Source: Methylobacterium sp. J-030 (lineage in GTDB: Bacteria > Pseudomonadota > Alphaproteobacteria > Rhizobiales > Beijerinckiaceae). From it: 64,000 bases of DNA. The first letter of the stretch is position 1, and the number at the start of each line of letters is the position of its first letter. Both the position numbers and the translations under genes were made by a program. Of the stretch, positions 18,182 through 29,668 are shown piece after piece. The stretch is from assembly GCF_022829545.1 (NCBI RefSeq), contig NZ_JAKSYM010000403.1:62001-126000 (forward strand). The letters run 5' to 3'. The notes under the pieces were generated by a model. That model was not told the DNA's origin. It saw only the letters and a list, made by a program, of their open reading frames with translations, and did not search any database.

Positions 18182-18261
18182 AGCCCAAAAGCGCCGAAGC
18201 CCAAGAGCGCCGAATCCCAAGAGTGCCGAATCCCAAGAGCGCCGAATCCCAAGAGCGCCGA
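18182..18261. repeat. tandem array, 5 x 16 bp
   Basis: Five head-to-tail units of consensus ATCCCAAGAGCGCCGA. Units 4 and 5 are identical, unit 3 has one change (AGTGCC), and units 1-2 begin AGCCC. A partial TCTTGG follows. The unit is not a multiple of three and no ORF uses it sensibly. Recent slippage-type expansion (a VNTR) is the simplest reading. Confidence 0.85.
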
Positions 18262-18311
18262 TCTTGGACTCCGCGCTTGACCAGACACCGGGAAAGGCCC
18301 GGCCGTGGACC

Positions 18312-18935
18312 CTACCCAGCGCGCCGGCTGCAGCGGGTGTACGTCACGGTCCCCCGGTTGCTCGACCAGGTCAGGCGATCGTCATCCACCGTCAGCCGGA
18401 CCTGCGACGACCAGTGACGCCCGCGGTCGGTGCACTCGGCCGCGGTCACCCAGGAACCGCCGGACCGGCGCGTGTCGTGGAAGGTGCAGAGCGTGCGGCC
18501 GGCGCGCGCCTGATCCTGCGTGATCGTCGCGGGGATATAGCCCCGCCGCCGCGAGCGGTGCCCGCAGGCCGAAGGCGTCGGCCCCCAGACGCCGACATAC
18601 AAGGCGCTCACGGGTGCCGGAGCGGTCCGGGAGAGGGGAGCCGGCGCCGATGGCTGAGCGGCCTGGACCTCCCGAGGCTGCACCGGGGGCGCGGCGACAG
18701 GTGAATCGAGGCCCACGACCCGGCTCGCCAGCGCTCGCTGCCCGGCGGCGGGCTCCGCGGGCGCGGCCGCCTCGGGTCGCTGGGGCCGGAACGGCATGTC
18801 TTCCGTCAGGTAGGCGGCGCTGTAGGCGAACAGCCCGATCCAGCCGGCGATCAGCAGGGCCGGCAGGACGTAGCGACGCCTGCGCTCGGAACGTGTTCCG
18901 CCGCCCGGATCCGCCAGCACCACTGCCCCCATCAT
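18312..18935 (-). CDS. single-pass membrane protein of unknown function
   Basis: Unrecognised 207-residue protein. A short basic N-terminus (SERRRR) precedes one membrane helix (YVLPALLIAGWIGLFAYSAAYL, about 22-43). A Pro/Ala-rich linker follows (about 50-110), then a compact C-terminal domain (about 112-207) with four cysteines and many Trp/Arg residues (YVGVWGPTPSACG ... TLCTFHD ... TAAECTDRG ... YTRCSRRAG). The layout suggests a periplasmic, probably disulfide-bonded domain tethered to the membrane. It lies 18 bp downstream of the 2OG oxygenase gene and may be cotranscribed with it. Confidence 0.7.
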   Translation of the reverse strand: MMGAVVLADPGGGTRSERRRRYVLPALLIAGWIGLFAYSAAYLTEDMPFRPQRPEAAAPAEPAAGQRALASRVVGLDSPVAAPPVQPREVQAAQPSAPAPLSRTAPAPVSALYVGVWGPTPSACGHRSRRRGYIPATITQDQARAGRTLCTFHDTRRSGGSWVTAAECTDRGRHWSSQVRLTVDDDRLTWSSNRGTVTYTRCSRRAG

Positions 18936-18953
18936 AGTCCCTCCGTCGTTCGG

Positions 18954-19586
18954 TCAGCGACCGAAGATGCCCTTCAGGAACTGGGCCGTGCGGTTGCGCT
19001 TGCGCTTGCGCTCCAGCTCGGACGCGTCCTTGAGCCACGCGACCTGGACGACCCGCCGCTCGCCCTCGAACGGCTCGTGGCCGTGCCAGGAATTGTCGGC
19101 GCGCAGGAATGCGAACATCGTGCCCATGGTGGGCGGCACCTCGACCGCGAATGGTTCGTAGTTCTTCCCGTCGTAGAGCACCCGCAGGCGCCCGGCGGCC
19201 GGGGCCTCCCAGGCGTCGTTCATGTAGACGAGGAGCGTCAACACCTTCGACGGCCCGTCGGTGTGGATCGAGCCGTATTTCGGCTGGCTCTTGCGCATGA
19301 TGGTGGTGAGCCGCGGGCAAGAGACGAGGTCGATCCCGAATTTTTCGCCCAGGATCCTCGAGAATTCGTCGCTCTCGAGTTCGTCGATCAGCGCCTTGAA
19401 GCGTCCCTTGAGGGCAACTTCGTCGACTGTGAGATAGCCGGGCTTGGCGATATCCGGGAAGTCGCGGCGGATCGCGTCAATGGCTTCGGGATTCAGGACG
19501 TTGCTGCCCAGCGTGTAGGCGTAGGGCTCCCGCGAGAGGGGCGCGGCGCGGACCGCCGAGATGTCGAGGATCGAAAGGGCGGACAT
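18954..19586 (-). CDS. 2-oxoglutarate/Fe(II)-dependent oxygenase
   Basis: 210-residue double-stranded beta-helix oxygenase of the prolyl-hydroxylase-like type. The iron ligands are visible as HTD in YGSIHTDGPSKVLTLLVYMN and the distal His in WHGHEPFEGERRVVQVAW, where the following Arg binds 2-oxoglutarate. The intervening MFAFLRADNSWHG strand fits the fold. The C-terminus is strongly basic (ERKRKRNRTAQFLKGIFGR). The substrate is unknown; relatives sit among polysaccharide or envelope genes. It leads the small operon containing the membrane protein downstream. Confidence 0.8.
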   Translation of the reverse strand: MSALSILDISAVRAAPLSREPYAYTLGSNVLNPEAIDAIRRDFPDIAKPGYLTVDEVALKGRFKALIDELESDEFSRILGEKFGIDLVSCPRLTTIMRKSQPKYGSIHTDGPSKVLTLLVYMNDAWEAPAAGRLRVLYDGKNYEPFAVEVPPTMGTMFAFLRADNSWHGHEPFEGERRVVQVAWLKDASELERKRKRNRTAQFLKGIFGR

Positions 19587-19886
19587 CGTTGGATCCCTTG
19601 GCTCCAGGCTGAATCGGTCCAGGGCGAATCGGACGACACGCCGGGCGCGGGCCGCGCGTGCCGGAGGTCCGATCGGCGGGCTGGGCCGGCCAGACCGCGC
19701 AGGCCTCAGCCGTCCGTCGCAACCCGTCGCGGCGGTCCGAAAATCTCATAATCCGCCGATTGCGGCGGTCCGACGGCGAAAGGCGTCCGGTGGCGCATTC
19801 CGGTGACAGTCGTGGGCCGCCGGCCCGTGCAGGATAGTCGGATGCCCGCGGATTGTCGTCCTGGGCGCATGCTGGACCCGTGTCTG
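19587..19886. other. 300-bp divergent spacer
   Basis: Lies between the 2OG oxygenase gene (minus) and a small exported protein (plus). No coding sequence is convincing. Two close copies of CGGCGGTCCGA (around 19728 and 19764, reading CGGCGGTCCGAAAA and TGCGGCGGTCCGACGG) flank a short AT-richer stretch (AAAATCTCATAATCCGCCGATT). That stretch is the best place for the divergent promoters. Confidence 0.35.
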
Positions 19887-20204
19887 ATGAGGCCGCTGGC
19901 CCTCACCCTGTTGTGCATACACCTCGTCGCGATCACGACCGGGGCGGAGGCCCTTGCGCAAACCCGGGCGCCGCGCGGCTCGATGACCGCCCGGATGACC
20001 TGCGCGGAGGCGATGGCCCTGGTCAAAGGCGAGCGGGACGTCGTGATCGCGGCCGGATCGGCACCGGAGCGGTTCGTCAGCGGCCCCGACCAGTGCAGCG
20101 GCTCGGAGATCGCCGAACTGCGCTTCGCACCGACCCGCGACAACCCGCAATGCCCGATCGGCTACCGGTGCCGCGAGCCGGGCTTCGAGGAGTGGAACTG
20201 GTAG
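19887..20204 (+). CDS. small exported protein of unknown function
   Basis: 105 residues from the ATG of MRPLALTLLCIHLVAI; the frame is open to a GTG at 19803, but only this start gives a proper signal peptide, with likely cleavage near ALAQ-TR. The mature part has four cysteines (MTCAEA, DQCSG, PQCPIGYRC), pointing to two disulfides in the periplasm, and ends EPGFEEWNW. No family recognised. It stands alone between the divergent oxygenase gene and an ABC transporter gene. Confidence 0.65.
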   Translation: MRPLALTLLCIHLVAITTGAEALAQTRAPRGSMTARMTCAEAMALVKGERDVVIAAGSAPERFVSGPDQCSGSEIAELRFAPTRDNPQCPIGYRCREPGFEEWNW

Positions 20205-20352
20205 GCGCGCTGGCGGCGTAAATCGCCGCATGTCCCGCAGGTAACCAAAGTTTCACGCGACAGCGCGGGGCACGTGCCCTTATCTCGCCATCGACCGGGG
20301 CCAAGGCCGCCGGCTTGCGCCCCCGCCGGGCGCGGTGGGACGGGAGAGACGC

Positions 20353-22464
20353 GTGGCAGCACTCAGGACCGGGCTCGGGATCCAGGCCGTGCTCACGGCC
20401 GTGGCCGCGCTGATCCTGCTGGCCCTGCCGGGCATCCCGAGCCCGCCGCTCTACGTGTCGCTCGCGGGCTTCGCGCTGGCCGGCATTCTGGTCGCGTCCA
20501 ATAAAATCTCGGCCTACCTGAAGGTGTTCGTCTCGGTCTACGGCGTCGGCTACCTGCTGCTTGCCGGCTCGAAGACCGCCGCCGCCATGGGCCTGCTGCC
20601 GCCGGTGATCGCGGCGCTCCTGCCCCCGGCCTTCGCCGCCACCGGCGCGGTGGTGTTCGCCGCCATCGTGCTCGGCATCTCCTATCTCGAGCCGATCCAG
20701 GCGATTACCAACATCGCGGATCCGTATTTCGCCAACCGCGACAAGCCGACCAAGGAGATCGGCCTGTTCCGCTGGTTCGGCACCACTGAGGGGCGGATCG
20801 GCCGCAACCTCGTGGCGCTCTCGATCTTCGTGAACTTCGCCGACGTGGCGCTGACCCTGCGGTTCAACTTCTTCTACCGCGACATCTACAACGCCCTGCA
20901 GGAGTATGACGCGAACGCCTTCTGGTACCAGCTCCTCTGGGTGTTCGTGCCGCTGGCCACGCTGAACATCGCCATCGGCATGTTCGACCTGTTCGTGGAT
21001 TCCTCGCTCCTGATCCGCTGGCGCACGTGGCTGACCCACAGCCTGTACGAGCGCTGGCTCGGCAACGGTACCCATTACCGGATCCCGTTCACCGACGAGG
21101 AGGCCGACAACCCGGATCAGCGCATCCAGGCCGACGTCAACAGCTTCATCGTGCAGACCACGACCCTGTCGATCCGGCTGCTCAGCCAGGCGGCGCAGCT
21201 CGTCTCGTTCATGGTGATCCTCTGGACCCTGTCGCGGGACTTCGTCGTGCCGTTTACCGACACGGTGATCCCGGGCTTCCTGGTCTGGCTGGTGATCGGC
21301 TACGCGGTGGTGGGCACGTGGCTCACCCACCTGATCGGCCGCCCGCTGATCGGGCTCGACTTCCGGCAGGAGCAGGTGGAGGCGAATTTCCGCTTCGCGC
21401 TGGCCCGCAACCGCATCTATTCCGAGCAGATCGCCCTGCTGCGCGGCGAGCGCGCGGAGGCTTCCCGGCTCTCGACGCTGTTCCACAGCGTGATCGACAA
21501 CTACGTCGGTATCATCTTCCGGCGCATCAAGCTGATTGCCTTCACGTTCAGCTACCGCCAGGCGAGCGTGATCTTCCCGATGGTGCTCGCCGCGCCCTCC
21601 TTCTTCGCCAAGAAGATCACGCTGGGCGCCCTCCAGCAGACCTCGCAGGCCTTCGGGCAGGTGCAGAGTTCGCTGTCGTTCTTCGTGGATTCCTACACGA
21701 CGCTCGCCGCCTACAAGGCCAACACCAACCGTCTCGGCTCCTTCCGGCGGGCCATGACCAAGGCCGAGGCGCTTGAGTCGGCGGGCTACGGGCTCGTCAA
21801 GGGCAACGACAGTACCGGGGACGTCACCGCGCGCGGCCTAGTCCTTGCCCTGCCGGACGGGCGCCCGATCGTGACCGCCGACGCGCTGACGCTGCCGCGG
21901 GGCGGGGCGACCCTGGTGACAGGGCCGTCCGGTTCGGGCAAGTCGACACTGTTCCGGGCGATCGCCGGGATCTGGCCATTCGGCAAGGGACGGGTCGACG
22001 TGCCGGCCGGACAGTCGGCCCTGCTGCTGCCGCAGAGGCCCTACATCCCGCTCGGCACCCTGCGCGGTGCGGTCGTCTATCCGAACACCACCGATCAATT
22101 CTCGGATGACGCCATCCGGGAGGCCTTGATCGCCGCCCAGCTCCCGCATCTCGCCGGTCACCTCGACGAGGTGGATACCTGGGAGCGGCGCCTGTCGGGG
22201 GGCGAGCAGCAGCGGCTCGCCATCGCACGGGTGCTGCTGGCCAAGCCCGAATGGCTGTTCCTCGACGAGGCGACCGCCTCGCTGGACGAGCCCTCCGAGG
22301 CGGCCCTCTACCGGACGTTGCGCGAGCGGCTGCCCGGGACGACGATCGTGTCGATCGGCCACCGCTCGACGCTGGAGGCGTTTCACGATCGGCGGATCGC
22401 GCTGGAGCCGGAGGGCGGGGTGTTCACCCCGCGGGAACGGAGGCAGCCGCTGCCGGCGGAGTAG
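20353..22464 (+). CDS. ABC transporter, fused permease/ATPase (PF06472 type)
   Basis: Half-transporter of 703 residues (GTG start; GGGAGAG lies just upstream; a GTG at 20335 is an alternative). Several hydrophobic helices come first. The YddA/SbmA-like transmembrane domain carries [15 protein letters not shown] and [13 protein letters not shown], typical of ABC_membrane_2. The C-terminal ATPase has Walker [10 protein letters not shown] (about 524), signature LSGGEQQR (about 614) and Walker B WLFLDEA (about 634). Relatives import or export peptides, vitamin B12 or very-long-chain acyl compounds; the substrate here is not deducible. The extra N-terminal helices (about 1-100) are unusual. Confidence 0.88.
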   Translation: MAALRTGLGIQAVLTAVAALILLALPGIPSPPLYVSLAGFALAGILVASNKISAYLKVFVSVYGVGYLLLAGSKTAAAMGLLPPVIAALLPPAFAATGAVVFAAIVLGISYLEPIQAITNIADPYFANRDKPTKEIGLFRWFGTTEGRIGRNLVALSIFVNFADVALTLRFNFFYRDIYNALQEYDANAFWYQLLWVFVPLATLNIAIGMFDLFVDSSLLIRWRTWLTHSLYERWLGNGTHYRIPFTDEEADNPDQRIQADVNSFIVQTTTLSIRLLSQAAQLVSFMVILWTLSRDFVVPFTDTVIPGFLVWLVIGYAVVGTWLTHLIGRPLIGLDFRQEQVEANFRFALARNRIYSEQIALLRGERAEASRLSTLFHSVIDNYVGIIFRRIKLIAFTFSYRQASVIFPMVLAAPSFFAKKITLGALQQTSQAFGQVQSSLSFFVDSYTTLAAYKANTNRLGSFRRAMTKAEALESAGYGLVKGNDSTGDVTARGLVLALPDGRPIVTADALTLPRGGATLVTGPSGSGKSTLFRAIAGIWPFGKGRVDVPAGQSALLLPQRPYIPLGTLRGAVVYPNTTDQFSDDAIREALIAAQLPHLAGHLDEVDTWERRLSGGEQQRLAIARVLLAKPEWLFLDEATASLDEPSEAALYRTLRERLPGTTIVSIGHRSTLEAFHDRRIALEPEGGVFTPRERRQPLPAE

Positions 22465-22482
22465 GGCAGGCCCAATCCGCTT

Positions 22483-22511
22483 CTCCCCTTCCTCGCAGAG
22501 GGGGAGGGAGG
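22483..22511. terminator. GC hairpin, GCAGA loop, copy 1
   Basis: Imperfect stem-loop (CTCCCCTTCCTC-GCA-GAGGGGGAGGGAG) in the 62-bp gap between the convergent ABC transporter and eda genes. It is ideally placed to act as a bidirectional terminator. It shares CGCAGAGGGGGAGGG with 25133-25155 and nearly so with 37823-37841. Confidence 0.55.
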
Positions 22512-22526
22512 GCCCGTACAGGTGAC

Positions 22527-23156
22527 TTACGCCGCCCTGCGCAGCCCCGCGGCGGCCCGCGCCGCCTGCTCGATCGCTGCCGGATCCGGCGTGCCGGGCT
22601 TCACCACCCAGCTCCCGCCGACGCAGAGCACCGAGGGGATCGCCAGCCAGTCGGGCGCCGTCGCCTCGGTGATCCCGCCCGTGGGGCAGAACCGCACCGC
22701 GCCGAACACCGCTGCGTGCGCCTTCAGCGCCTTGATGCCGCCCGCGGCCTCGGCCGGAAAGAACTTGAACCGGTCGAGCCCATGATCCAGCCCGCGCATG
22801 ATGTCGGCCGCCGAGGCGACGCCCGGCAGGTAGGGCACCCCGTTGGCCTTGGCGGCAGCGGTCAGCGGTTCGGTCAGCCCCGGCGAGACGATGAACTCGG
22901 CGCCGGCCGCCAGCGCCTTGTCGAGGTCGCGCGGGTTGAGCACCGTTCCGGCCCCGACCACCGCGCCCTGGACCCGGGTCATCTCTCGGATCACGTCGAG
23001 GGCGGCCGGCGTGCGCAGGGTGACCTCCAGGGCGGTCAGCCCGCCCTTCACCAGGGCCTCGGCGATGGGGCCGGCCTGGGCGACATCGTCGATCACCAGG
23101 ACCGGAATGACGGGCACGGAGCGCATCAGCGCGTCGATGCTGGTCAGGTCGTTCAT
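22527..23156 (-). CDS. eda: KDPG/KHG aldolase
   Basis: 2-keto-3-deoxy-6-phosphogluconate aldolase, class I, 209 residues. It splits KDPG into pyruvate and glyceraldehyde 3-phosphate. The catalytic Glu/Arg block [17 protein letters not shown], and the Schiff-base lysine in [12 protein letters not shown] are all present, with PTGGI at the phosphate site. The ATG at 23156 was chosen over an in-frame TTG three codons upstream. It follows edd with a 23-bp gap, forming the Entner-Doudoroff operon. Confidence 0.96.
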   Translation of the reverse strand: MNDLTSIDALMRSVPVIPVLVIDDVAQAGPIAEALVKGGLTALEVTLRTPAALDVIREMTRVQGAVVGAGTVLNPRDLDKALAAGAEFIVSPGLTEPLTAAAKANGVPYLPGVASAADIMRGLDHGLDRFKFFPAEAAGGIKALKAHAAVFGAVRFCPTGGITEATAPDWLAIPSVLCVGGSWVVKPGTPDPAAIEQAARAAAGLRRAA

Positions 23157-23179
23157 GGTCGGCAACTCCCGTACAGGCT

Positions 23180-25006
23180 TCAGAGGCCGGCGGCCGCGAG
23201 CATCGCGGAGGCGCCGCGCTCCGCCGTGTCAGCCCCATGGCGCATGAACGCGAACAGCTCGCGCCCGGTGCCCTGGCCGGACGGCGGTGCTTCGGCATCA
23301 CGGCGGCCGGCGAATTCGGCAGCGTCCACCAGCACTTCGAGGAGACCCTCGGCGGCGCTGAGCCGGACGATGTCGCCGTCGCGGATCCGCCCGATCGGCC
23401 CGCCGCCCAGAGCCTCGGGACTCAGGTGGATCGCAGCCGGGACCTTTCCGGAGGCGCCCGACATCCGCCCGTCCGTCACCAGGGCGACCTTGTGGCCGCG
23501 GTCCTGCAGCACACCGAGCGGCGGCGTGAGCTTGTGGAGCTCCGGCATGCCGTTGGCCTTCGGGCCCTGGAACCGGACCACCACCACGACGTCCCGCTCC
23601 AGTTCGCCGGCCTTGAAGGCCTTCAGCACCTCGTCCTGGTCGGAAAACACCCGGGCCGGGGCCTCGATGGTCCGGCGCTGCTCCTCGACGGCGCTGGTCT
23701 TGAACGTCGCCCGGCCGAGATTGCCCTGCACAAGCCGCATGCCGCCGTCGGCCTGGAACGGATTGCCGGGGCGGCGCAGCATCGTGTCGTCGAGGCTCTT
23801 CGGCACGGCATCCTCGAAGACCAGCTCCTCGCCATCGAGCTTCGGATCGCGGGCGTGGTCCCGCAGGGACTGGCCGGCCACCGTCAGGATGTCGTCGTGC
23901 AGGAGCCCGGCATCGAGCAGCGCGGCCATCACGAAGCTCATCCCGCCCGCGGCGTGGAAGTGGTTCACGTCCCCCGCGCCGTTCGGGTAGACCCGCGCGA
24001 TCAGCGGCACCGCGCTCGACAGCCGGTCGATGTCCTCCCAGTCGATCACGATGCCGGCGGCGCGGGCGATCGCCGGCAGGTGGATCGCGTGGTTGGTCGA
24101 GCCGCCCGTGGCGAGCAGGCCGACCGCGGCGTTCACGATCGCCTTCTCGTCGACGCACAGGCCGAGCGGCCGGTAGTCGTTGCCCGCACCGCCGATCTCG
24201 GTGAGCCGGTGGATCGCCGCCCGGGTCACGGCCTGCCGCAGCTTCGTGCCGGGATTGATGAAGGACGCGCCCGGCATGTGCAGGCCCATCATGTCCATCA
24301 TCATCTGGTTGGAGTTGGCCGTACCGTAGAACGTGCAGGTGCCGGCGGAATGGTAGGAGGCGGACTCGGATTCGAGCAGTTCCGCCCGGCCGACCTTGCC
24401 CTCGGCATAGAGCTGGCGGATCCGCTGCTTCTCCTTGTTGGCGAGGCCGGAGGGCATCGGCCCGGCCGGGATCAGGATCGTCGGCAGGTGGCCGAAGCGG
24501 AGCGCGCCGATCAGAAGGCCGGGCACGATCTTGTCGCAGATGCCGAGCAAGGCCGCGCCGTCGAACATGCCGTGGCTCAAGCCCACCGCGGTGGAGAGCG
24601 CGATCGTGTCCCGGGAGAACAGCGACAGCTCCATGCCGCTCTGCCCCTGCGTGACGCCATCGCACATGGCCGGCGTGCCGCCCGCGACCTGCGCGGTGGC
24701 GCCGCGCTCACGGGCGAACAGCTTGATCTGCTCCGGATAGCGCCCGTAGGGCTGATGGGCCGAGAGCATGTCGTTGTAGGCGGTCACGATGCCGATGTTC
24801 ATCGCGGTCCGCTCGTCGCGGATCGCCGCCTTGTCCTCGCCGGCGGCCGCGAAGCCGTGGGCGAGGTTGCCGCAGGCGAGCTTGCCGCGCCGGACCCCCG
24901 CCTCGCGCTCGCGGGCGATCAGGTCGCAATAGGCGCGCCGGGTCTCGCGGGAGCGCGAGACGACGCGCTCGGTGACCGCCGCGACCGCGGGGTGAAGCTC
25001 GGTCAT
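23180..25006 (-). CDS. edd: 6-phosphogluconate dehydratase
   Basis: Edd, a [4Fe-4S] IlvD/Edd-family dehydratase making KDPG from 6-phosphogluconate. It has 608 residues from the ATG at 25006 (E. coli 603), chosen because a strong GGAGG site precedes it; the frame extends 25 residues further but is low-complexity. Cluster-ligand segments are visible: [16 protein letters not shown], and [38 protein letters not shown] is the diagnostic family block. No zwf or pgl gene is adjacent; a lactonase occurs at 40.3 kb. Confidence 0.96.
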   Translation of the reverse strand: MTELHPAVAAVTERVVSRSRETRRAYCDLIAREREAGVRRGKLACGNLAHGFAAAGEDKAAIRDERTAMNIGIVTAYNDMLSAHQPYGRYPEQIKLFARERGATAQVAGGTPAMCDGVTQGQSGMELSLFSRDTIALSTAVGLSHGMFDGAALLGICDKIVPGLLIGALRFGHLPTILIPAGPMPSGLANKEKQRIRQLYAEGKVGRAELLESESASYHSAGTCTFYGTANSNQMMMDMMGLHMPGASFINPGTKLRQAVTRAAIHRLTEIGGAGNDYRPLGLCVDEKAIVNAAVGLLATGGSTNHAIHLPAIARAAGIVIDWEDIDRLSSAVPLIARVYPNGAGDVNHFHAAGGMSFVMAALLDAGLLHDDILTVAGQSLRDHARDPKLDGEELVFEDAVPKSLDDTMLRRPGNPFQADGGMRLVQGNLGRATFKTSAVEEQRRTIEAPARVFSDQDEVLKAFKAGELERDVVVVVRFQGPKANGMPELHKLTPPLGVLQDRGHKVALVTDGRMSGASGKVPAAIHLSPEALGGGPIGRIRDGDIVRLSAAEGLLEVLVDAAEFAGRRDAEAPPSGQGTGRELFAFMRHGADTAERGASAMLAAAGL

Positions 25007-25132
25007 GCTGGTTCCTCCAGGCTCGGTGCCGACGGGCGGGGCCGAGGCCGCGCCTCGACCCGGCACACGCATCCGTGGCACTGGCCGGTATCTAAGTGGT
25101 GCGCCGCGGGATGTAACCCGGCCGGCGCGCCA

Positions 25133-25155
25133 CCCTCCCCCGCAGAGGGGGAGGG
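25133..25155. terminator. GC hairpin, GCAGA loop, copy 2
   Basis: Perfect 9-bp stem CCCTCCCCC / GGGGGAGGG with loop GCAGA, 32 bp past the ansB stop on the minus strand and upstream of edd. Probable terminator of the asparaginase transcript. It lacks a T-tract on either strand. Confidence 0.6.
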
Positions 25156-25186
25156 GGCCCGCGGAGGCGCTGCGCCGCGAACCGCC

Positions 25187-26380
<1,194 letters not shown>

Positions 26381-26467
26381 TCAGGCAAGGATCGTGCAGG
26401 CCGCCGCCGCACAGCCGGCGCCGGATCGTTACGCAAGCTCGGGCGTTGTCAGGGGTTGCTGTCCGTT

Positions 26468-26476
26468 CGGAGGTGA
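26468..26476 (+). promoter_or_regulatory. near-perfect Shine-Dalgarno
   Basis: GGAGGTGAT, close to a full complement of the 16S anti-SD, five bases before the ATG at 26482. It decides the start of the small gene that follows and supports that this gene is translated. Confidence 0.7.
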
Positions 26477-26481
26477 TCCCG

Positions 26482-26694
26482 ATGCTGCATCTCGCCGGTC
26501 TGCTCGACGAGCTCGAGCGCAGCGAGCCCGCCCGGGCCGCCGTGGCGATCCTCGAAGGCTCGCTCTCCCGCCGGTCCCTCGAGGAGCAGGGCGCCTTCTG
26601 GCGTGCCGTGGACCTGTACTACGTGTCGCGCAAGGCGCCGCCGGAGGCGACGCAGGCGGTCGAGGTCGCCCCGGTGCTCGCTGTCGCCTCGTGA
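26482..26694 (+). CDS. small protein of unknown function, 70 aa
   Basis: 70-residue acidic, helix-rich protein (MLHLAGLLDELERSE then ARAAVAILEGSLSRRSLEEQ), no signal or membrane segment, unrecognised family. The frame is open from 26446, but the near-perfect SD at 26468 sets the ATG at 26482. It lies alone between the divergent ansB and the convergent MFS gene. Length and helical character would suit a small adaptor or regulator, but nothing in the sequence fixes a role. Confidence 0.6.
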   Translation: MLHLAGLLDELERSEPARAAVAILEGSLSRRSLEEQGAFWRAVDLYYVSRKAPPEATQAVEVAPVLAVAS

Positions 26695-26793
26695 TGCGCA
26701 GCGTGCGGGCTGTTCGCACGGTTTCGCAGGCGTGACGGCCCGCAGAGCGCTGCGCGCGCAGAGACGGTGTGGAGCGATCGGTCCCGTTCCGTC

Positions 26794-28119
26794 TCAGGCG
26801 CTCGCGGGAACGGCCGGCGGAAGCGTGCCGCCGCTCTCCGGCTCGCTGTCGGCGGCGTTGGCGCCGCGGGTCTCGGGCATGAGCGTGAGGTAGATCACGA
26901 ACCCAAGGGCCGCGATGGCGGCGAGCGCCAGGAAGGCCGTGGAATATCCGGCCGACACGATGATCACGCCGGCGAGCGTTGCGCTCAGGGAGGCGCCGAT
27001 CCCCTGGGCGGTGGCGACCGCGCCCTGCGCGGCGTTGAAGCGTCCCCCGCCGCGGGTCAGATCGGACACGACGATCGGGAACAGCGCGCCGTAGACGCCC
27101 GCGCCGATCCCGTCGAGGAGCTGGACGCCCACCAGCCAGAACGGGTTGTCCGACAGGGTGTAGAGCACGCCCCGCAGGGCCAGCACCCCGAAAGCCGCCA
27201 GGAAGATCGGCTTGCGGCCGATCACGTCGGCCTTGGCGCCCACGAAGATCGCCACCGGCACCATCACGCATTGCGCCGCCACGATGCACACCGCGATCAG
27301 CGAGGTCGCATGGTCCTTGCCCGACAGGTGCGTGAGGAGTTGACCCACCGAGGTCAGCATCGCCGCGTTGGCGAGGTGGAACACCGCGCAGAGCACCGCG
27401 AAGAGCAGCAGGGCCTTGTTCTGAAACAGGGTGGAGAGGCCGGAGGGCTGCTCCTGGGCTGCTTCCTCCTTTTCGGTCATGCCCCGGGCGAGGTCGTCGT
27501 CGATGGCGTCGGCTGGCACCATCAGCATGGCGCCGATGGAGCAGGCCGCCAGAAGCCCCATGAGCCAGAACACCACGATCGGTCCGAAGAAATAGGCGAG
27601 ACCCCCCGCCACCGCGGCCGAAGCCGCATTGCCGGCGTGATTGAACCCCTCGTTGCGGCCGATCCGCTTGGCGAACATCTTTGGGCCGACGAGGCCGAGG
27701 GTGATGGCGGCGAGCGCGGGCGGGAAGATCGTGCCGGCCACATGCGCGAGCGACTGGGTCGCGGTCACGACGTAGAAGTTGGAGATGAACGGCAGGACGA
27801 GGCAGCTTGCCGTCACCGCGACGGCGCCCCCAATCACCACGGCGCGCTTGTGGTTGGTGGCGTCGATGAAGGCGCCCGCGGGCGTCTGCGCTACGAGACC
27901 CAGGATCCCCGCGATGGTCATGACGAGGCCCGTGGTGGCCTCGTTCCAGCCCTGGTCCGGGCCGCGCACGGCGATGAGGTAGATGGCGAGGTAGGGGCCG
28001 AGACCGTCGCGCACGTCGGCCAGGAAGAAGTTGAGGGCATCGAGGCCGCGCAGGGCCTTGGTCGAGGGGGTGGGAGTCCCCGCATCGGCGCCCGTCGCGC
28101 CTGTCCCGATGATGCTCAT
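26794..28119 (-). CDS. MFS transporter
   Basis: 441-residue major facilitator with about 12 hydrophobic segments; the ATG at 28119 is preferred over an upstream TTG. N-terminal LNFFLADVRDGLGPYLAIYL and the loop-2 region QTPAGAFIDATNHKRAVV resemble motif A. A hydrophilic central loop (ARGMTEKEEAAQEQ) separates the two six-helix halves. The substrate is not identifiable. It lies 145 bp downstream of a histidine kinase/NtrC-type regulator pair on the same strand and may be its target; no internal terminator was seen between them. Confidence 0.85.
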   Translation of the reverse strand: MSIIGTGATGADAGTPTPSTKALRGLDALNFFLADVRDGLGPYLAIYLIAVRGPDQGWNEATTGLVMTIAGILGLVAQTPAGAFIDATNHKRAVVIGGAVAVTASCLVLPFISNFYVVTATQSLAHVAGTIFPPALAAITLGLVGPKMFAKRIGRNEGFNHAGNAASAAVAGGLAYFFGPIVVFWLMGLLAACSIGAMLMVPADAIDDDLARGMTEKEEAAQEQPSGLSTLFQNKALLLFAVLCAVFHLANAAMLTSVGQLLTHLSGKDHATSLIAVCIVAAQCVMVPVAIFVGAKADVIGRKPIFLAAFGVLALRGVLYTLSDNPFWLVGVQLLDGIGAGVYGALFPIVVSDLTRGGGRFNAAQGAVATAQGIGASLSATLAGVIIVSAGYSTAFLALAAIAALGFVIYLTLMPETRGANAADSEPESGGTLPPAVPASA

Positions 28120-28264
28120 CCCGATCCGCCCCAATCAAACGGATGGGCCCGCCGCAAACCGGTCGGCCCGTCGCTCGCGGTGCTCGACGCCTCTGCGGAT
28201 ATTCGGTTCCTCGACAAAGACGATCGTGGCCGTGTCGGACGCGATTCCCTGGGACGGCCCGCGG

Positions 28265-29652
<1,388 letters not shown>

Positions 29653-29668
<16 letters not shown>

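Noticed and set aside
18182-18261. possible CRISPR array
   Set aside because: Units are directly adjacent 16-mers without spacers and no cas genes are nearby.
17938-18417. 159-aa ORF through palindrome copy 2 and the tandem array
   Set aside because: It reads through non-coding repeats; the 16-bp unit is not codon-length and composition is unlike a protein.
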